From: an uncultured Lachnospiraceae bacterium
Lineage (GTDB): Bacteria > Bacillota > Clostridia > Lachnospirales > Lachnospiraceae
Assembly: GCA_947168905.1 (NCBI GenBank)
Contig: CAMVNR010000016.1
Location: forward strand, 1-37,432
Length of the DNA: 37,432 nt
Reading direction: 5' to 3'
Within the stretch, counting starts at the first letter, position 1. Every line of letters begins with the position of its first letter. The notes below the pieces were generated by a model that saw only the letters and a program-made list of their open reading frames with translations, ran no database searches and was not told where the DNA came from. The translations under genes and the position numbers were made by a program. This document shows positions 17,507 through 25,423 of the stretch, piece by piece.

Positions 17507-18226
17507 TCACTTTCCTTTTACCTTCGCGTTCGGGCAGTGACGGATGATATAATCCGCCACAAAGTCAAAATCTTCCTTTTCCGCATAGATCTGGTTCTTA
17601 TAAAGCAGCTGGTTCGCGAAAATCGTGTCCCTGCGCTTTTTCAGTCTGATCTTCCGCACCCGATTAAATTCCGTCGTGCTCTGATTCCTCGATGCCGCGA
17701 GAAGCCCCTGTCCGACAGCCCCGATATTTCCGGATTTCGCCCCTGCAAGCGCCAGCAGGATGCCGAAAGCCTGCATCTTCTGATATTGTTTTGCAAGCTG
17801 CGTGTGGGTAACGCCGGTCTCTGACATTTCAAAAATCACGATATATTTCCAGCCGAAGGCCGCCGCGGCGATCAGGTAGGAAAGCAGGCTGATAAGCAGG
17901 AATACCGCAATCAGGATCACAGGCACCCGCCAGTCTGTCTCGAAAAAGTCCGGGCCGTAACGGATGAGGTCCGGAAGGGCGAGCACGAACATGAAAAGCG
18001 CCACGATTCCAAACGACAGTCCCAGCACCTTCCAGAGGGTAAACAGAATCGTCGGATTTTTCATCATCCGGAATTCATACATCCATCGGTACACGCCGTC
18101 TGAGCCCAGCTGGATATTCTTTGTCACCTGTGTGTAATTCCTGCCGGCCGGCACTCCGCCCTCCGCCTGAAGTTCCGCAGCCGTTTCTTTCTTAGCTGTC
18201 TTTTCATTGCCGGGGTTCTGAATCAT
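17507..18226 (-). CDS. Two-TM membrane protein, unknown, conserved in Clostridia-type clusters
   Basis: 239 residues. Polar N-terminus (1-30), then YTQVTKNIQLGSDGVYRWMYEFRMMKNPT, TM helices at about 63-85 and 101-123, and a cytoplasmic C-terminus with short strands (WKYIVIFEMSETGVTHTQL, EFNRVRKIRLKKRRDTIFANQLLYKNQIYAEKEDFDFVADYI). That C-terminal alternation resembles a bacterial PH-like (YcxB-like) domain, which is inference. It overlaps the end of the regulator gene by 23 nt. An HTH regulator in front and a zinc-ribbon membrane protein behind suggest it is part of one regulated membrane system. Confidence 0.75.
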   Translation of the reverse strand: MIQNPGNEKTAKKETAAELQAEGGVPAGRNYTQVTKNIQLGSDGVYRWMYEFRMMKNPTILFTLWKVLGLSFGIVALFMFVLALPDLIRYGPDFFETDWRVPVILIAVFLLISLLSYLIAAAAFGWKYIVIFEMSETGVTHTQLAKQYQKMQAFGILLALAGAKSGNIGAVGQGLLAASRNQSTTEFNRVRKIRLKKRRDTIFANQLLYKNQIYAEKEDFDFVADYIIRHCPNAKVKGK

Positions 18227-19751
18227 TGGGCTCTCCCTCCTGATTTCTTTCCTTCTTCAGTTTCCCGATATACTCAGAAAAAGCCTTGTACAGCGCCGGA
18301 TGCTCCGAAAACACTGTGAAATACGGCTCTTTCAGCTGCCGCAGCGCGACCGCGTGATCTGAAATCAGGATCTGTACATTCCGGTGCCCCTCTTCCGGCC
18401 GGCGGACGGACAGTTCAGCACTCTTTCTGTCTTCCCGGCAGGCGGAACCGACCTCCTCTTCGCTGCCGCTTCTTCCGGTCTCCTGGGGTACAATGAAGCC
18501 CTCCTGATCCGTCCTGTAAAGCTTTACCAGTGCTTTCGAGTCCTTTAACAGCGCGTCAAAATTCATTCTCTCGGCCGCAAGAAGCTCCGGGGCTGTCTCA
18601 TAATGGTAAATTCCCGTCTCGTTCTCCGTTCCGGCTGCATTCGAGCCGTGAATACAGGCATAACCCGGGCAGAGGAAAACGGTTGTGGAAAAGCGCTCGC
18701 CTTTCTTCCGGGTACTGTAATAGGACTGTATCAACCCGGTCGCATACACCGGAAGCCAGTCCTTGATCGCTTCCGTCATTTCATCGGGCGTTCTTCTCAG
18801 ATGATGAATGATCACAATCCTGGTTCCCCGGGAGATACACAGCCGCATCAGACCCGCCCACTGCTGCCGGTAGCGCGTATCCCGAACCATCCAGTCCATA
18901 TTCTGGTCAGAGTACAGGAACAGTTCCTTTTCTTCCCTTCGGAGCACGCCGCGAAGGAAGCGAAGCACGGCCTGTCTAAGTCCCGGAAGACCATAGTAGA
19001 CCGCTTTGTCCTCCTCAGATGCACCCATATCCTCCCCGGACAAAGCATCAGACATCGGGACCTGCATTTCCGAAAGCTCTCCGACCTCCTGTATCAGGCT
19101 TTCAATATAGGCTTCCGGTTCCGAACGGCTTTTGCAGAAAAGCCAGTCGTAAAGACTTCCGAAGGCTTCTTCCGGCTCCGTGAGGCGCTCCGGCGGAATT
19201 CCGGAAAGCCTGGAGAGAAGCGCGGTCTTTCCCTGATCGGTCAAACGCTCGAGAATCAGGGCTGTCAGCTCATCCATCAGCTTCGGATTCGCACCGGGAT
19301 AACGCAGTCCGTTCCGGAAGCGGCTGACATAGGAGGGATCGATATTCAGGGAACGTCCGAGGTGCACATTGGAAAGTCCGACAAGCTCCATCAGCGCGCT
19401 GAGCCGCTCCCCGAAGATCCGGGCGTTTTCCGCATCCTGCCTGCCGGAATCTTCGGTATCTTCTTCCCCGCCCTGCAGAAGCCAAGCCATAAGCTTCGCC
19501 TGATCATCTTCGCTTCCGGCGTGCGCTGCAGAACCGATCAGCAAAAAAAGCGCTTCCCGCATTTTCTTCTCATCCGCAGCATCCAGGATCTTTTTCGCAA
19601 GATGCTTCAGTCCATCGCCGCCCTTTTTCGGCACTTTTTGTCCGCTCAGCATCCTGCTGATATAGGATTTGTCAATATGCGCGGAGCGGGCAAATTCCGC
19701 CGGTGTCATCTGCAGAAGCTCCAGCACACTGTTCAGCCGTTCAGAAAACAT
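18204..19751 (-). CDS. Double-HTH (XRE-type) transcriptional regulator with C-terminal sensor-like domain
   Basis: 515 residues with two tandem HTH domains. The first (residues 1-55) reads ERLNSVLELLQMTPAEFARSAHIDKSYISRMLSG; the second (110-170) reads ERLSALMELVGLSNVHLGRSLNIDPSYVSRFRNG. Both show Cro/CI-like helix spacing, so this looks like an internal duplication. The C-terminal 300 residues contain LFLYSDQNMDWMVRD, a predicted strand-helix with RIVIIHHLRRTPDEM, and FSTTVFLCPGYACIHGS; I cannot name the domain. GGAGGAAG precedes the ATG. As first gene of the minus-strand series it is the likely regulator of the cluster, possibly autoregulated. Confidence 0.82.
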   Translation of the reverse strand: MFSERLNSVLELLQMTPAEFARSAHIDKSYISRMLSGQKVPKKGGDGLKHLAKKILDAADEKKMREALFLLIGSAAHAGSEDDQAKLMAWLLQGGEEDTEDSGRQDAENARIFGERLSALMELVGLSNVHLGRSLNIDPSYVSRFRNGLRYPGANPKLMDELTALILERLTDQGKTALLSRLSGIPPERLTEPEEAFGSLYDWLFCKSRSEPEAYIESLIQEVGELSEMQVPMSDALSGEDMGASEEDKAVYYGLPGLRQAVLRFLRGVLRREEKELFLYSDQNMDWMVRDTRYRQQWAGLMRLCISRGTRIVIIHHLRRTPDEMTEAIKDWLPVYATGLIQSYYSTRKKGERFSTTVFLCPGYACIHGSNAAGTENETGIYHYETAPELLAAERMNFDALLKDSKALVKLYRTDQEGFIVPQETGRSGSEEEVGSACREDRKSAELSVRRPEEGHRNVQILISDHAVALRQLKEPYFTVFSEHPALYKAFSEYIGKLKKERNQEGEPNDSEPRQ

Positions 19752-19774
19752 GCTTTCTTCCTCCTGTATTCTGT

Positions 19775-19803
19775 ATTATAGCACTGCACAGCCTCTTCCA
19801 AAA
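19775..19803 (-). promoter_or_regulatory. Promoter of the zinc-ribbon cluster (good -10, weak -35)
   Basis: A perfect TATAAT on the minus strand at 19775-19780, 24 nt before the regulator ATG. Only a weak -35 (TTGGAA or TTTTGG, around 19796-19803) is upstream, as expected for a regulated or activated promoter. Confidence 0.55.
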
Positions 19804-19852
19804 GGGAGACCGCCGATTTGTCACTGTCGATATTTGGTCAACTGCCAGGGTC

Positions 19853-19894
19853 AAAAAAAGTCCGCCGTACCGAAAAGGGTACGATGGACTTTTT
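19853..19894 (-). terminator. Intrinsic terminator downstream of queT (bidirectional shape)
   Basis: Stem GTCC..CGTACC / GGTACG..GGAC (19860-19871 with 19878-19889) with a two-base internal weak pair and a 6-nt loop. On the minus strand it is followed by seven T residues, and A-runs flank it on both sides. It separates queT from the zinc-ribbon cluster promoter. Confidence 0.82.
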
Positions 19895-19958
19895 CCGTTT
19901 CGTAAAACCGGTATGAAGATCCTGAATCCCGGCGTGAACGAAGCCGCCGTACCGGGGA

Positions 19959-20495
19959 TCAGAAGCGCCAGTACAGGGCTTTCCGGACCACGGAGATTTT
20001 CCCGATCGAAAGGAAGACAACCGCTCCGAGAACCAGTACGCCAAACTCGCCGATCGCGACATAAAGCGCATTGATCCAGTAGGGCATATCAAAAGCCAGA
20101 TGCAGCGCGAGTCCCACGAGAAGCCCGTTTGCGACGGCGCCGATCAGAGGCGCTGTGAAGAGGCCTGCGGTCTCGTTTTTGATCAGCTTTCCGGCAAAGT
20201 AAATCCCGGTCACGGCAATCGCAGTCGCCGCCGTTCCGAAGGTCAGATCATACGCCAGCATCGGCGAAGCGAGATTTGCCAGAAAACAGCCGAGGATCAG
20301 CCCCGGAATATAGCGCTTGTTGTAAAATGCCAGGAAGATCAGCATCTCCGTCAGACGGAACTGGATCTCGCCATAGGCAATCGGCGAAATGGCAATGGTG
20401 AGAGACGCGTACAGCGCCGCAATGATCGCATTGACAGCGACCCAATAAGTTTTTCCCCTGGTTTTGAGATTGTCCTTGTTTTCAACGTTTTTCAT
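19959..20495 (-). CDS. queT: QueT family queuosine-precursor transporter
   Basis: A 178-residue integral membrane protein, an ECF S-component for a queuosine precursor such as preQ0 or preQ1. Five or six TM helices are visible. Family stretches: VNAIIAALYASLTIAISPIAYGEIQFRLTEMLIFLAF and GLILGCFLANL, with DLTFGTAATAIA. A shared ECF module (EcfA1/A2/T) would be encoded elsewhere; the cbiOQ nearby are metal-specific. AAGGAAC lies upstream of the ATG. The 79-nt leader holds a GC-rich hairpin but no preQ1 riboswitch I can recognise. Intrinsic terminator at 19853. Confidence 0.93.
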   Translation of the reverse strand: MKNVENKDNLKTRGKTYWVAVNAIIAALYASLTIAISPIAYGEIQFRLTEMLIFLAFYNKRYIPGLILGCFLANLASPMLAYDLTFGTAATAIAVTGIYFAGKLIKNETAGLFTAPLIGAVANGLLVGLALHLAFDMPYWINALYVAIGEFGVLVLGAVVFLSIGKISVVRKALYWRF

Positions 20496-20532
20496 TTAAA
20501 CTTTATGTTCCTTTTTCAATTTTAAATTTGCA

Positions 20533-20564
20533 GTGCCGCCTGCTTCTTTTTCCTTATGAGCGGC
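20533..20564 (-). promoter_or_regulatory. GC-rich leader hairpin upstream of queT
   Basis: On the minus strand, CCGCCGCT pairs with AGC(A)GGCGG around an A-rich loop in the gap before queT. No T-run follows. It may be a 5' UTR structure or the 3' end of the metallophosphoesterase message. It does not match the preQ1-I or preQ1-II consensus as I know them. Confidence 0.4.
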
Positions 20565-20574
20565 GGACTCTGAG

Positions 20575-21708
20575 TCATCTTTCCCGGACATCGATCACGA
20601 CATATTCCGACCAGCAGCCGGTCTTGAATGGAATCGCCCATCCGGAGATGCCGGAGGTGACGATAAAGTCCGTCCCCTCTCTTTTTTCATGCCCGTACAC
20701 CCGGTCGTTCGCCTTCATCATGAGCCCGATTTGGCCCGCCGGGAAAATATGCCCGCCATGCGTGTGCCCCGACAGCACCAGGTCCGCGCCGGATGCCGCC
20801 TCGGCAGCATAGTCGTTCGGCTGATGGTCGAGCATAATCTGATAACGGTCCGAGTGCAGGTTTTCTGTCAGTTCTCCTGCCGACAGGCGGTTTCTCATCG
20901 AACGGTCCCTGCGGCCGATGACATAGAACCCTCCGACATCAAAATGCTCTCCCGCAGACGCCGAGTCCGCTTTCTCAGACCCGAGAATCACCGACTCGTC
21001 CTCGAGAATAATCACATTATTCGCCGTGAGGTTTTCCCGGAGCTCCTGTGAGCTGAAGTTCCGATAGTTAAAATAGCCGTTGTCATGATTACCGAAGACA
21101 AAATAAACTCCGTAGGGCGTGTCGAGCGTTCCGAGCGCCTGACAGCACGCAATCATGTCTTCCCTGCTGCTGTCGTCGTCCACATAGTCGCCGGCGATTA
21201 CGACCACATCCGGGTTTTCCGCCTGGATACGGTCCACTTCGTTCTGGAAATTCCGCCCGAAGATGGTCACTCCCAGATGCGAATCCGCGATCTCCACAAT
21301 GCGAAGCGTTTCCTTCGGAAGCGTTTTTTCTGTCGTAAGCTCATAGCTGACCCGGAAAACATGATGCGCATTGATCCAGCCGATCCCGAGATACAGAACG
21401 GTGAGCGCGAGCGCGATCGTGCACTGCAGGTCTTTCGTGCTGCCCTTCGGAAGAAACAGGAAGATGAAATCGGTCAGCAGGAATCCGATCATGAGATGCA
21501 GCAGAACCACGGCCATCGTCGTCACATTAAAGACGAGGAGGAACACAAGCGCAACTGCCGCAACTGCCGCTGCCGGAAGGATCCAGGACAGCACGGGATG
21601 ATTCACCGCCAGATTTTTAATAAAGCCGAAGCGCCGGATTCTTGTCAGCAGATAAAACGCAATCAGTAAACAGATGCCGCCGACAGCAATCATCATTCGG
21701 TTCCACAT
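20575..21708 (-). CDS. Membrane-anchored metallophosphoesterase (calcineurin-like)
   Basis: 377 residues: four N-terminal TM helices (about residues 5-140), then a calcineurin-like phosphoesterase domain outside or at the membrane face. Dimetal motifs are intact: DSHLG (D, H ligands), GDYVDD, GNHDNG and SGHTHGGH. This arrangement fits the YkuE/YaeI-like group; the substrate may be a phospholipid or nucleotide derivative and is not determined. I placed the start at ATG 21708 (MWNRMM...), with GGAGG 10 nt upstream; GTG 21711 is equally spaced for initiation, while a TTG at 21735 overlaps the ribosome-binding site. Confidence 0.92.
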   Translation of the reverse strand: MWNRMMIAVGGICLLIAFYLLTRIRRFGFIKNLAVNHPVLSWILPAAAVAAVALVFLLVFNVTTMAVVLLHLMIGFLLTDFIFLFLPKGSTKDLQCTIALALTVLYLGIGWINAHHVFRVSYELTTEKTLPKETLRIVEIADSHLGVTIFGRNFQNEVDRIQAENPDVVVIAGDYVDDDSSREDMIACCQALGTLDTPYGVYFVFGNHDNGYFNYRNFSSQELRENLTANNVIILEDESVILGSEKADSASAGEHFDVGGFYVIGRRDRSMRNRLSAGELTENLHSDRYQIMLDHQPNDYAAEAASGADLVLSGHTHGGHIFPAGQIGLMMKANDRVYGHEKREGTDFIVTSGISGWAIPFKTGCWSEYVVIDVRER

Positions 21709-21735
21709 CACATACGTCCCTCCTTCTTCACTCAA

Positions 21736-21785
21736 AGACGCTGCAAAAAACGGAGAAAAACAATCCCCTCTCTTTTGCAGCGTCT
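21736..21785 (-). promoter_or_regulatory. 13-bp perfect inverted repeat between mecA and the metallophosphoesterase
   Basis: AGACGCTGCAAAA (21736-21748) is the exact reverse complement of 21773-21785, with a 24-nt loop. On the minus strand it ends in GCAGCGTCTTTG, 15 nt before the ribosome-binding site. It is a weak terminator of mecA or an attenuator-like element. Confidence 0.65.
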
Positions 21786-21842
21786 GTATCCTGTCGAAAT
21801 GTTCCTTAATATCTCATCCTTCAGGCAGAAATCCTGCCGAAA

Positions 21843-22496
21843 TTAAAGTCCGGCCAGTTTTTTCACCGCATCCTCCATCACCGGCGTCTCGTGCTCCGAC
21901 AGATATCCGTAAAGCATCCCCGATTCCGGTACAACATCCGCATACTCCGGAAGACTGTTCAAAAAATGCATGAACGCATCCTTTTCCATCTCCTCCGGTT
22001 TCTGCATTACCAGGTAGAACGCATTCGACGCCTTGTCCCTGTACAGTGCTGTCGGGCCGCTGAAGCCGGCGCCGATCGACCAGGAAAACTCCATGACGGA
22101 ATCAATGTCCTTAAAGGAGAGGACTACCGTGCGCAGACCTTTGTCACTATGTCCGGTTTCCAGCTGATTTTCCTCGCGGTCCCCGGAAAAGCCGGGAAGC
22201 GCAGGATTCGGGGGCGCAAAGGAAGCAAAATGAGGATCCAGCTCCTCCGCGTCCTCCACCGCCGAAATAATCAGCAAAAGCTCCTCCGGTCCGATCGGAA
22301 CCGCTTCGATCATCAGAGGAAGCCCGTCCTGATTGAAGGAGAACTGCTGTGCCGCTTTCTGAATCATCTGCCGGAAAAGTTCGGTCGTCTCGCGGCTTCC
22401 ATATTTCATTTCCCGAATGGACAGTTTCCACTCCATAAGATCCTGATTATTGATCACGATCCTGATCTGGCTTGAATTAATTTTCTCCATTCGCAT
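21843..22496 (-). CDS. mecA: Adaptor protein MecA
   Basis: A 217-residue adaptor that delivers substrates to ClpCP in Firmicutes. N-terminal substrate-binding domain (MRMEKINSSQIRIVINNQDL...), acidic linker of about 60 residues, and C-terminal ClpC-binding domain (VVLSFKDIDSVMEFSWSIGA, FYLVMQKPE, FMHFLNSLPEYADVV, LSEHETPVMEDAVKKL). Length and domain order are typical. The loss of an obvious ComK-type context is normal in Clostridia. A TTGCCA/TATACT promoter and a palindrome lie upstream. The ATG at 22496 has AAGGAAG upstream. Confidence 0.9.
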   Translation of the reverse strand: MRMEKINSSQIRIVINNQDLMEWKLSIREMKYGSRETTELFRQMIQKAAQQFSFNQDGLPLMIEAVPIGPEELLLIISAVEDAEELDPHFASFAPPNPALPGFSGDREENQLETGHSDKGLRTVVLSFKDIDSVMEFSWSIGAGFSGPTALYRDKASNAFYLVMQKPEEMEKDAFMHFLNSLPEYADVVPESGMLYGYLSEHETPVMEDAVKKLAGL

Positions 22497-22520
22497 CCGC
22501 TGATCACTTCCTTCCCGTAG

Positions 22521-22571
22521 ATATGTAAATTCTCACATATACAGTATACACGCAAACCATCGGATTGGCAA
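22521..22571 (-). promoter_or_regulatory. mecA: mecA promoter with GntR-like palindrome
   Basis: On the minus strand TTGCCA (22566-22571), 17-nt spacer, TATACT (22543-22548). Just downstream, ATATGT (22521-22526) and ACATAT (22535-22540) form an inverted repeat, and the -10 itself sits in GTATACTGTATA-like sequence typical of GntR-family operators. A repressor site over the start region is plausible. Confidence 0.6.
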
Positions 22572-22637
22572 GTGAAAACTTTGTGTTTCCGGTTCAGCTC
22601 CCAGGAGAAATGCGAAGCATTTTGAATGGGGGAGCCT

Positions 22638-23375
22638 TCACTTCCTTTCGGTCAGCGACAGCGGAAGCTCCAGGCCGTTTTCTTCGAGCAGCGCCTGATC
22701 GCGCAGGATCTCGTCGGCTGTTCCGTCGGCGATCAGCTGTCCGCCGCTGATCAGTATGACACGGCTGCAGGTATCCCAGATAAAGTCCAGATCGTGGCTG
22801 GCGATGAGCTTCAGATGTCCGAATTCATTCAGGACCCGGATCAGGTTTCTCCGGTTTCTGGGGTCGAGCGCCACGGAGGGCTCATCCAGGAAAATCATGT
22901 CCGGCGTCATGGAAAGGATGGTCGCGAGGCTCGCGAGCTTCTTCTCGCCGCCCGACAGCTTAAAGATCGATTTATCCCGAAGATGCGCAATATGCACCTT
23001 TTCAAGCGCCTCCTGCACTCTCTTTTCGACTTCCTCCTCCGGAAGGCCGTAGTTTCTCGGAGCGAAGGCTACGTCCTCCCCGACTGTCGTCATAAAGAGC
23101 TGGCTGTCGGAATCCTGGAAAACATAGCCGATCTTCTCGCGGATTTTCGGGAGGGTCTTTTTCTCAAGGGGAATCTCCTCGATGCGCACCTTGCCCGTAA
23201 AGTTCAGGTTCAGCCCGACCAGGAGCTTCAGAAAGGTCGATTTGCCGGCGCCGTTCGCGCCGATAATTCCGACCGATTCATTTTCAGAGACGTGGAGATT
23301 CATTTCCCGGAGTACCGGGGTTCCGCTTTCATAGGAAAAGCTCAGGTTTTCAACATCAATATGGACATGGCTCAT
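22638..23375 (-). CDS. cbiO: Cobalt/nickel ECF transporter ATPase CbiO
   Basis: A 245-residue ABC ATPase of the metal ECF transporter. Walker A GANGAGKST, Q-loop region (GYVFQDSDSQLF), signature LSGGEKK, Walker B MIFLDEP and H-switch IASHDL are all present; the Q-loop VFQDSDSQLF is typical of ECF ATPases. I start at ATG 23375, which overlaps the cbiQ stop (ATGA); the longer in-frame start at 23453 lies inside cbiQ. It hydrolyses ATP to drive import together with CbiQ and CbiM. Confidence 0.94.
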   Translation of the reverse strand: MSHVHIDVENLSFSYESGTPVLREMNLHVSENESVGIIGANGAGKSTFLKLLVGLNLNFTGKVRIEEIPLEKKTLPKIREKIGYVFQDSDSQLFMTTVGEDVAFAPRNYGLPEEEVEKRVQEALEKVHIAHLRDKSIFKLSGGEKKLASLATILSMTPDMIFLDEPSVALDPRNRRNLIRVLNEFGHLKLIASHDLDFIWDTCSRVILISGGQLIADGTADEILRDQALLEENGLELPLSLTERK

Positions 23376-24172
23376 AGAAACAGTCCTCCGAGAAGCTCCG
23401 CCACAGGAAAGAGCCGTAAAAGGATAATGATCGCGCCCCACAGGACCGGCCACAGAAAATCCGAAGGCTTCAGCTTTTCCTTCGCACCGGTATGGAATTC
23501 ACCGTCAAAGCCGCGAAGGAGCATGCTGTCATAAAGATCATTTGCGCGGTCCATGGAACGAAGAAGCATCTGCCCCAGAAGCGAGCCCCAGACCTTATAG
23601 TGCACGCCTTTCTGTCCCGGCGCACGAAGCGCATACGCCTGCGTGATTCTGCGCGCTTCCTGTAGGAGCACCGTCACATACCGGTAAATCAAGAGAACGA
23701 CGACAACAAACACCTTCGGAATATGAATGATACGCAGCGCATAGCAGATCTTCTCAATCGGCGTCGTCGCGATCAGAAGATAGCCTGAAAGGACCGTAAG
23801 TACCGCCTTGATCATCAGGGTCAGCATGGACAGCACGCCGCCCCATACCTGCACGCTTCCGATGGTCAGGACGACTTCCCTGTCAAAAAACGGATTCAGA
23901 ATCCCGACGGCCGCAACAAGCGGAAGAACGACCCTGAGGCGTCGTAAAGCATCTTTAAACGACAGCTCCGAAACGAGGAAGACCGCCGCCGGATAGAGCG
24001 CCATTACAAGCAGTCCCGACAGGTCGTATTTCGGAAACGATACCGTGACGGCAATATAAAAAACGGTCAGGAACAGCTTTGAAAGCGGGTGAAGCCGATT
24101 CACCCACCTGTCTTCTTTGGAAAGTGTTTCCAAAGACTGTATCTCGCTGATTGCCTGACCGATTTTATTCAT
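23372..24172 (-). CDS. cbiQ: Cobalt/nickel ECF transporter transmembrane component CbiQ
   Basis: 266 residues, about five TM helices, T-component of the ECF transporter. The coupling-helix motif region ARRITQAYALRAPG and the ARG-like signatures near LLLRSMDRANDLYDSMLLRGFDG are typical of CbiQ/EcfT. I start at ATG 24172 (MNKIGQAISEI), with GGGGCGGGG upstream; 24205 would add 11 polar residues (MINCPVKGRGF) without a good ribosome-binding site. It lies 63 nt after cbiM, and its stop overlaps the cbiO start. Confidence 0.93.
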   Translation of the reverse strand: MNKIGQAISEIQSLETLSKEDRWVNRLHPLSKLFLTVFYIAVTVSFPKYDLSGLLVMALYPAAVFLVSELSFKDALRRLRVVLPLVAAVGILNPFFDREVVLTIGSVQVWGGVLSMLTLMIKAVLTVLSGYLLIATTPIEKICYALRIIHIPKVFVVVVLLIYRYVTVLLQEARRITQAYALRAPGQKGVHYKVWGSLLGQMLLRSMDRANDLYDSMLLRGFDGEFHTGAKEKLKPSDFLWPVLWGAIIILLRLFPVAELLGGLFL

Positions 24173-24235
24173 GAAACCCCGCCCCTTTACAGGGCAATTA
24201 ATCAATAGTCCCGGAGAACCCCTTCATCGAAAGGT

Positions 24236-25249
24236 TTACTGCATCCCGGCTTTCTTCCTCTTCCTGCCCCTGAAGAAACGGAACAGGAGTGCTGCAGCGA
24301 TCATGACTGCGACGACAATCAGCGCCCCGACGATTCCCGAAACCGTCGTTCCGGCAGCCGAATCAGAACCCTTGAATGCGTAATCCGGAAGGAAGGATGT
24401 CGTGCTCTGCACCTTTTCTGCCGCCGCATAGATCCCCGTTTCTGCCGCCGCCAGCTCCTCCGACCCGGTGACTCTGCCGATCGCCCATTCCAGGCCGTCC
24501 GGAAGAGAGGACGCCGCAAGAGACAGCACACCGCCGACAAGGACCGTGAGAATACCGAGAATGCCAAGCGTCCAGCCGAAGGAAAGCTTCGCTTCCTTCT
24601 GCGTCTTTCCGACACCCCAGAGAAGCTCGGGCCGGGCTTCATACACAAAAAGAAGCACCGCCGCCGTAATCAGTCCTTCCACGAGCCCGATCGCCAGATG
24701 AATCGGCTGCATGGCAGCGGCAAAGGTCTTCAGAGGAAGCTCCGTCACGCCGGAAAGCATAGTCTCAATGGTTACGGAAAAAGCGCCCATCTGCAGCGTC
24801 AGCACGCAGCCGATGACGGAAGCCAGGATGATCTTCACGCGGGAAGCGCCGTTTTTCATGATCAGACGCCAGATGACAAGTGCGCCGACAAAGCATCCGT
24901 AAAACGCCATGTTCCAGATATTGCATCCGAGCGCCAGAAGTCCGCCGTCCGCGAAGAACAGGCACTGGATGAGAAGGACGCCGATCATTGTCAAAAACCC
25001 CGCCCAGGGCCCGAGAAGCGCCGAAAGCATCATTCCGCCGCAGAGGTGCCCGGAGGAGCCTGTCCCCGGAATGGTGAAATTAATCATCTGGGCTGCGAAG
25101 ACAAACGCGCCCATAATCCCCATAAGGGGAATCTTCTTCTGGTTATCCTCCTGACGAACCTTAAAGATCGATACTCCCGCAGCGCCGGCGGAAGCCGCGT
25201 ACATGGTGCCCGCAACGACCGGGTTCACCAGTGCATCAGCCATATGCAT
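24236..25249 (-). CDS. cbiM: Cobalt/nickel ECF substrate-binding component CbiM, PDGLE domain fused
   Basis: A 337-residue S-component that captures Co2+ or Ni2+. The start at 25249 gives MHMADALVNP, putting His at position 2; the family needs this N-terminal Met-His for metal binding. The start is also backed by AGGAGGG 7 nt upstream, so the longer start at 25294 is rejected. CbiM stretches: PGTGSSGHLCGGM and LLIQCLFFADGGLLALGCNIWNMAFYG. The C-terminal third (SSLPDGLEWAIGRVTG, FLPDYAFKG, then a final TM) is a fused PDGLE/CbiN-like part, so no separate cbiN is needed. Regulation: consensus promoter and structured leader upstream. Confidence 0.94.
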   Translation of the reverse strand: MHMADALVNPVVAGTMYAASAGAAGVSIFKVRQEDNQKKIPLMGIMGAFVFAAQMINFTIPGTGSSGHLCGGMMLSALLGPWAGFLTMIGVLLIQCLFFADGGLLALGCNIWNMAFYGCFVGALVIWRLIMKNGASRVKIILASVIGCVLTLQMGAFSVTIETMLSGVTELPLKTFAAAMQPIHLAIGLVEGLITAAVLLFVYEARPELLWGVGKTQKEAKLSFGWTLGILGILTVLVGGVLSLAASSLPDGLEWAIGRVTGSEELAAAETGIYAAAEKVQSTTSFLPDYAFKGSDSAAGTTVSGIVGALIVVAVMIAAALLFRFFRGRKRKKAGMQ

Positions 25250-25262
25250 ATTCAACCCTCCT

Positions 25263-25417
25263 GAAAAGAAAAACAGTGTCCTTTGCACATACACCGGCTT
25301 CAGCCGGAAAATGCGCCTTCAGGCACTGTCAAAACAAGTTTGAGGAACGCTTCCGTCCCCTCAGAGAATATGTCGTGCTTCTGCACCATAAAAGCCGCTT
25401 CCTGCAGGCTTCAAACA
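25263..25417 (-). promoter_or_regulatory. cbiM: Structured leader of cbiMQO with an attenuator-like terminator
   Basis: The 5' UTR is about 165 nt. Near its end ACAGTG/CACTGT (25324-25329 with 25273-25278), GCGCAT/ATGTGC and CCGGC/GCCGG stack into one long hairpin, followed by T5CT4 on the minus strand just before AGGAGGG. Upstream lie further hairpins with GAAG-type loops (e.g. GTGC-AGAA-GCAC). I could not match it to the cobalamin or NiCo (czcD) riboswitch consensus as I remember them. A metal-responsive riboswitch or attenuator is inference. Confidence 0.6.
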
Positions 25418-25423
25418 GAAAAG

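Noticed and set aside
19838-20092. 84-codon minus-strand open frame overlapping the end of queT
   Set aside because: It runs through the terminator at 19853-19894, has no ribosome-binding site and no family resemblance.
20496-20574. preQ1 riboswitch before queT
   Set aside because: No preQ1-I AGAGG...CUAA pattern and no preQ1-II pattern; only a GC-rich hairpin is present.
25263-25417. Cobalamin or NiCo riboswitch
   Set aside because: I could not find the conserved cobalamin box (GCCACTG-type) or the GGGACAG-type junction in the right context; it is kept as an unclassified leader, not named.
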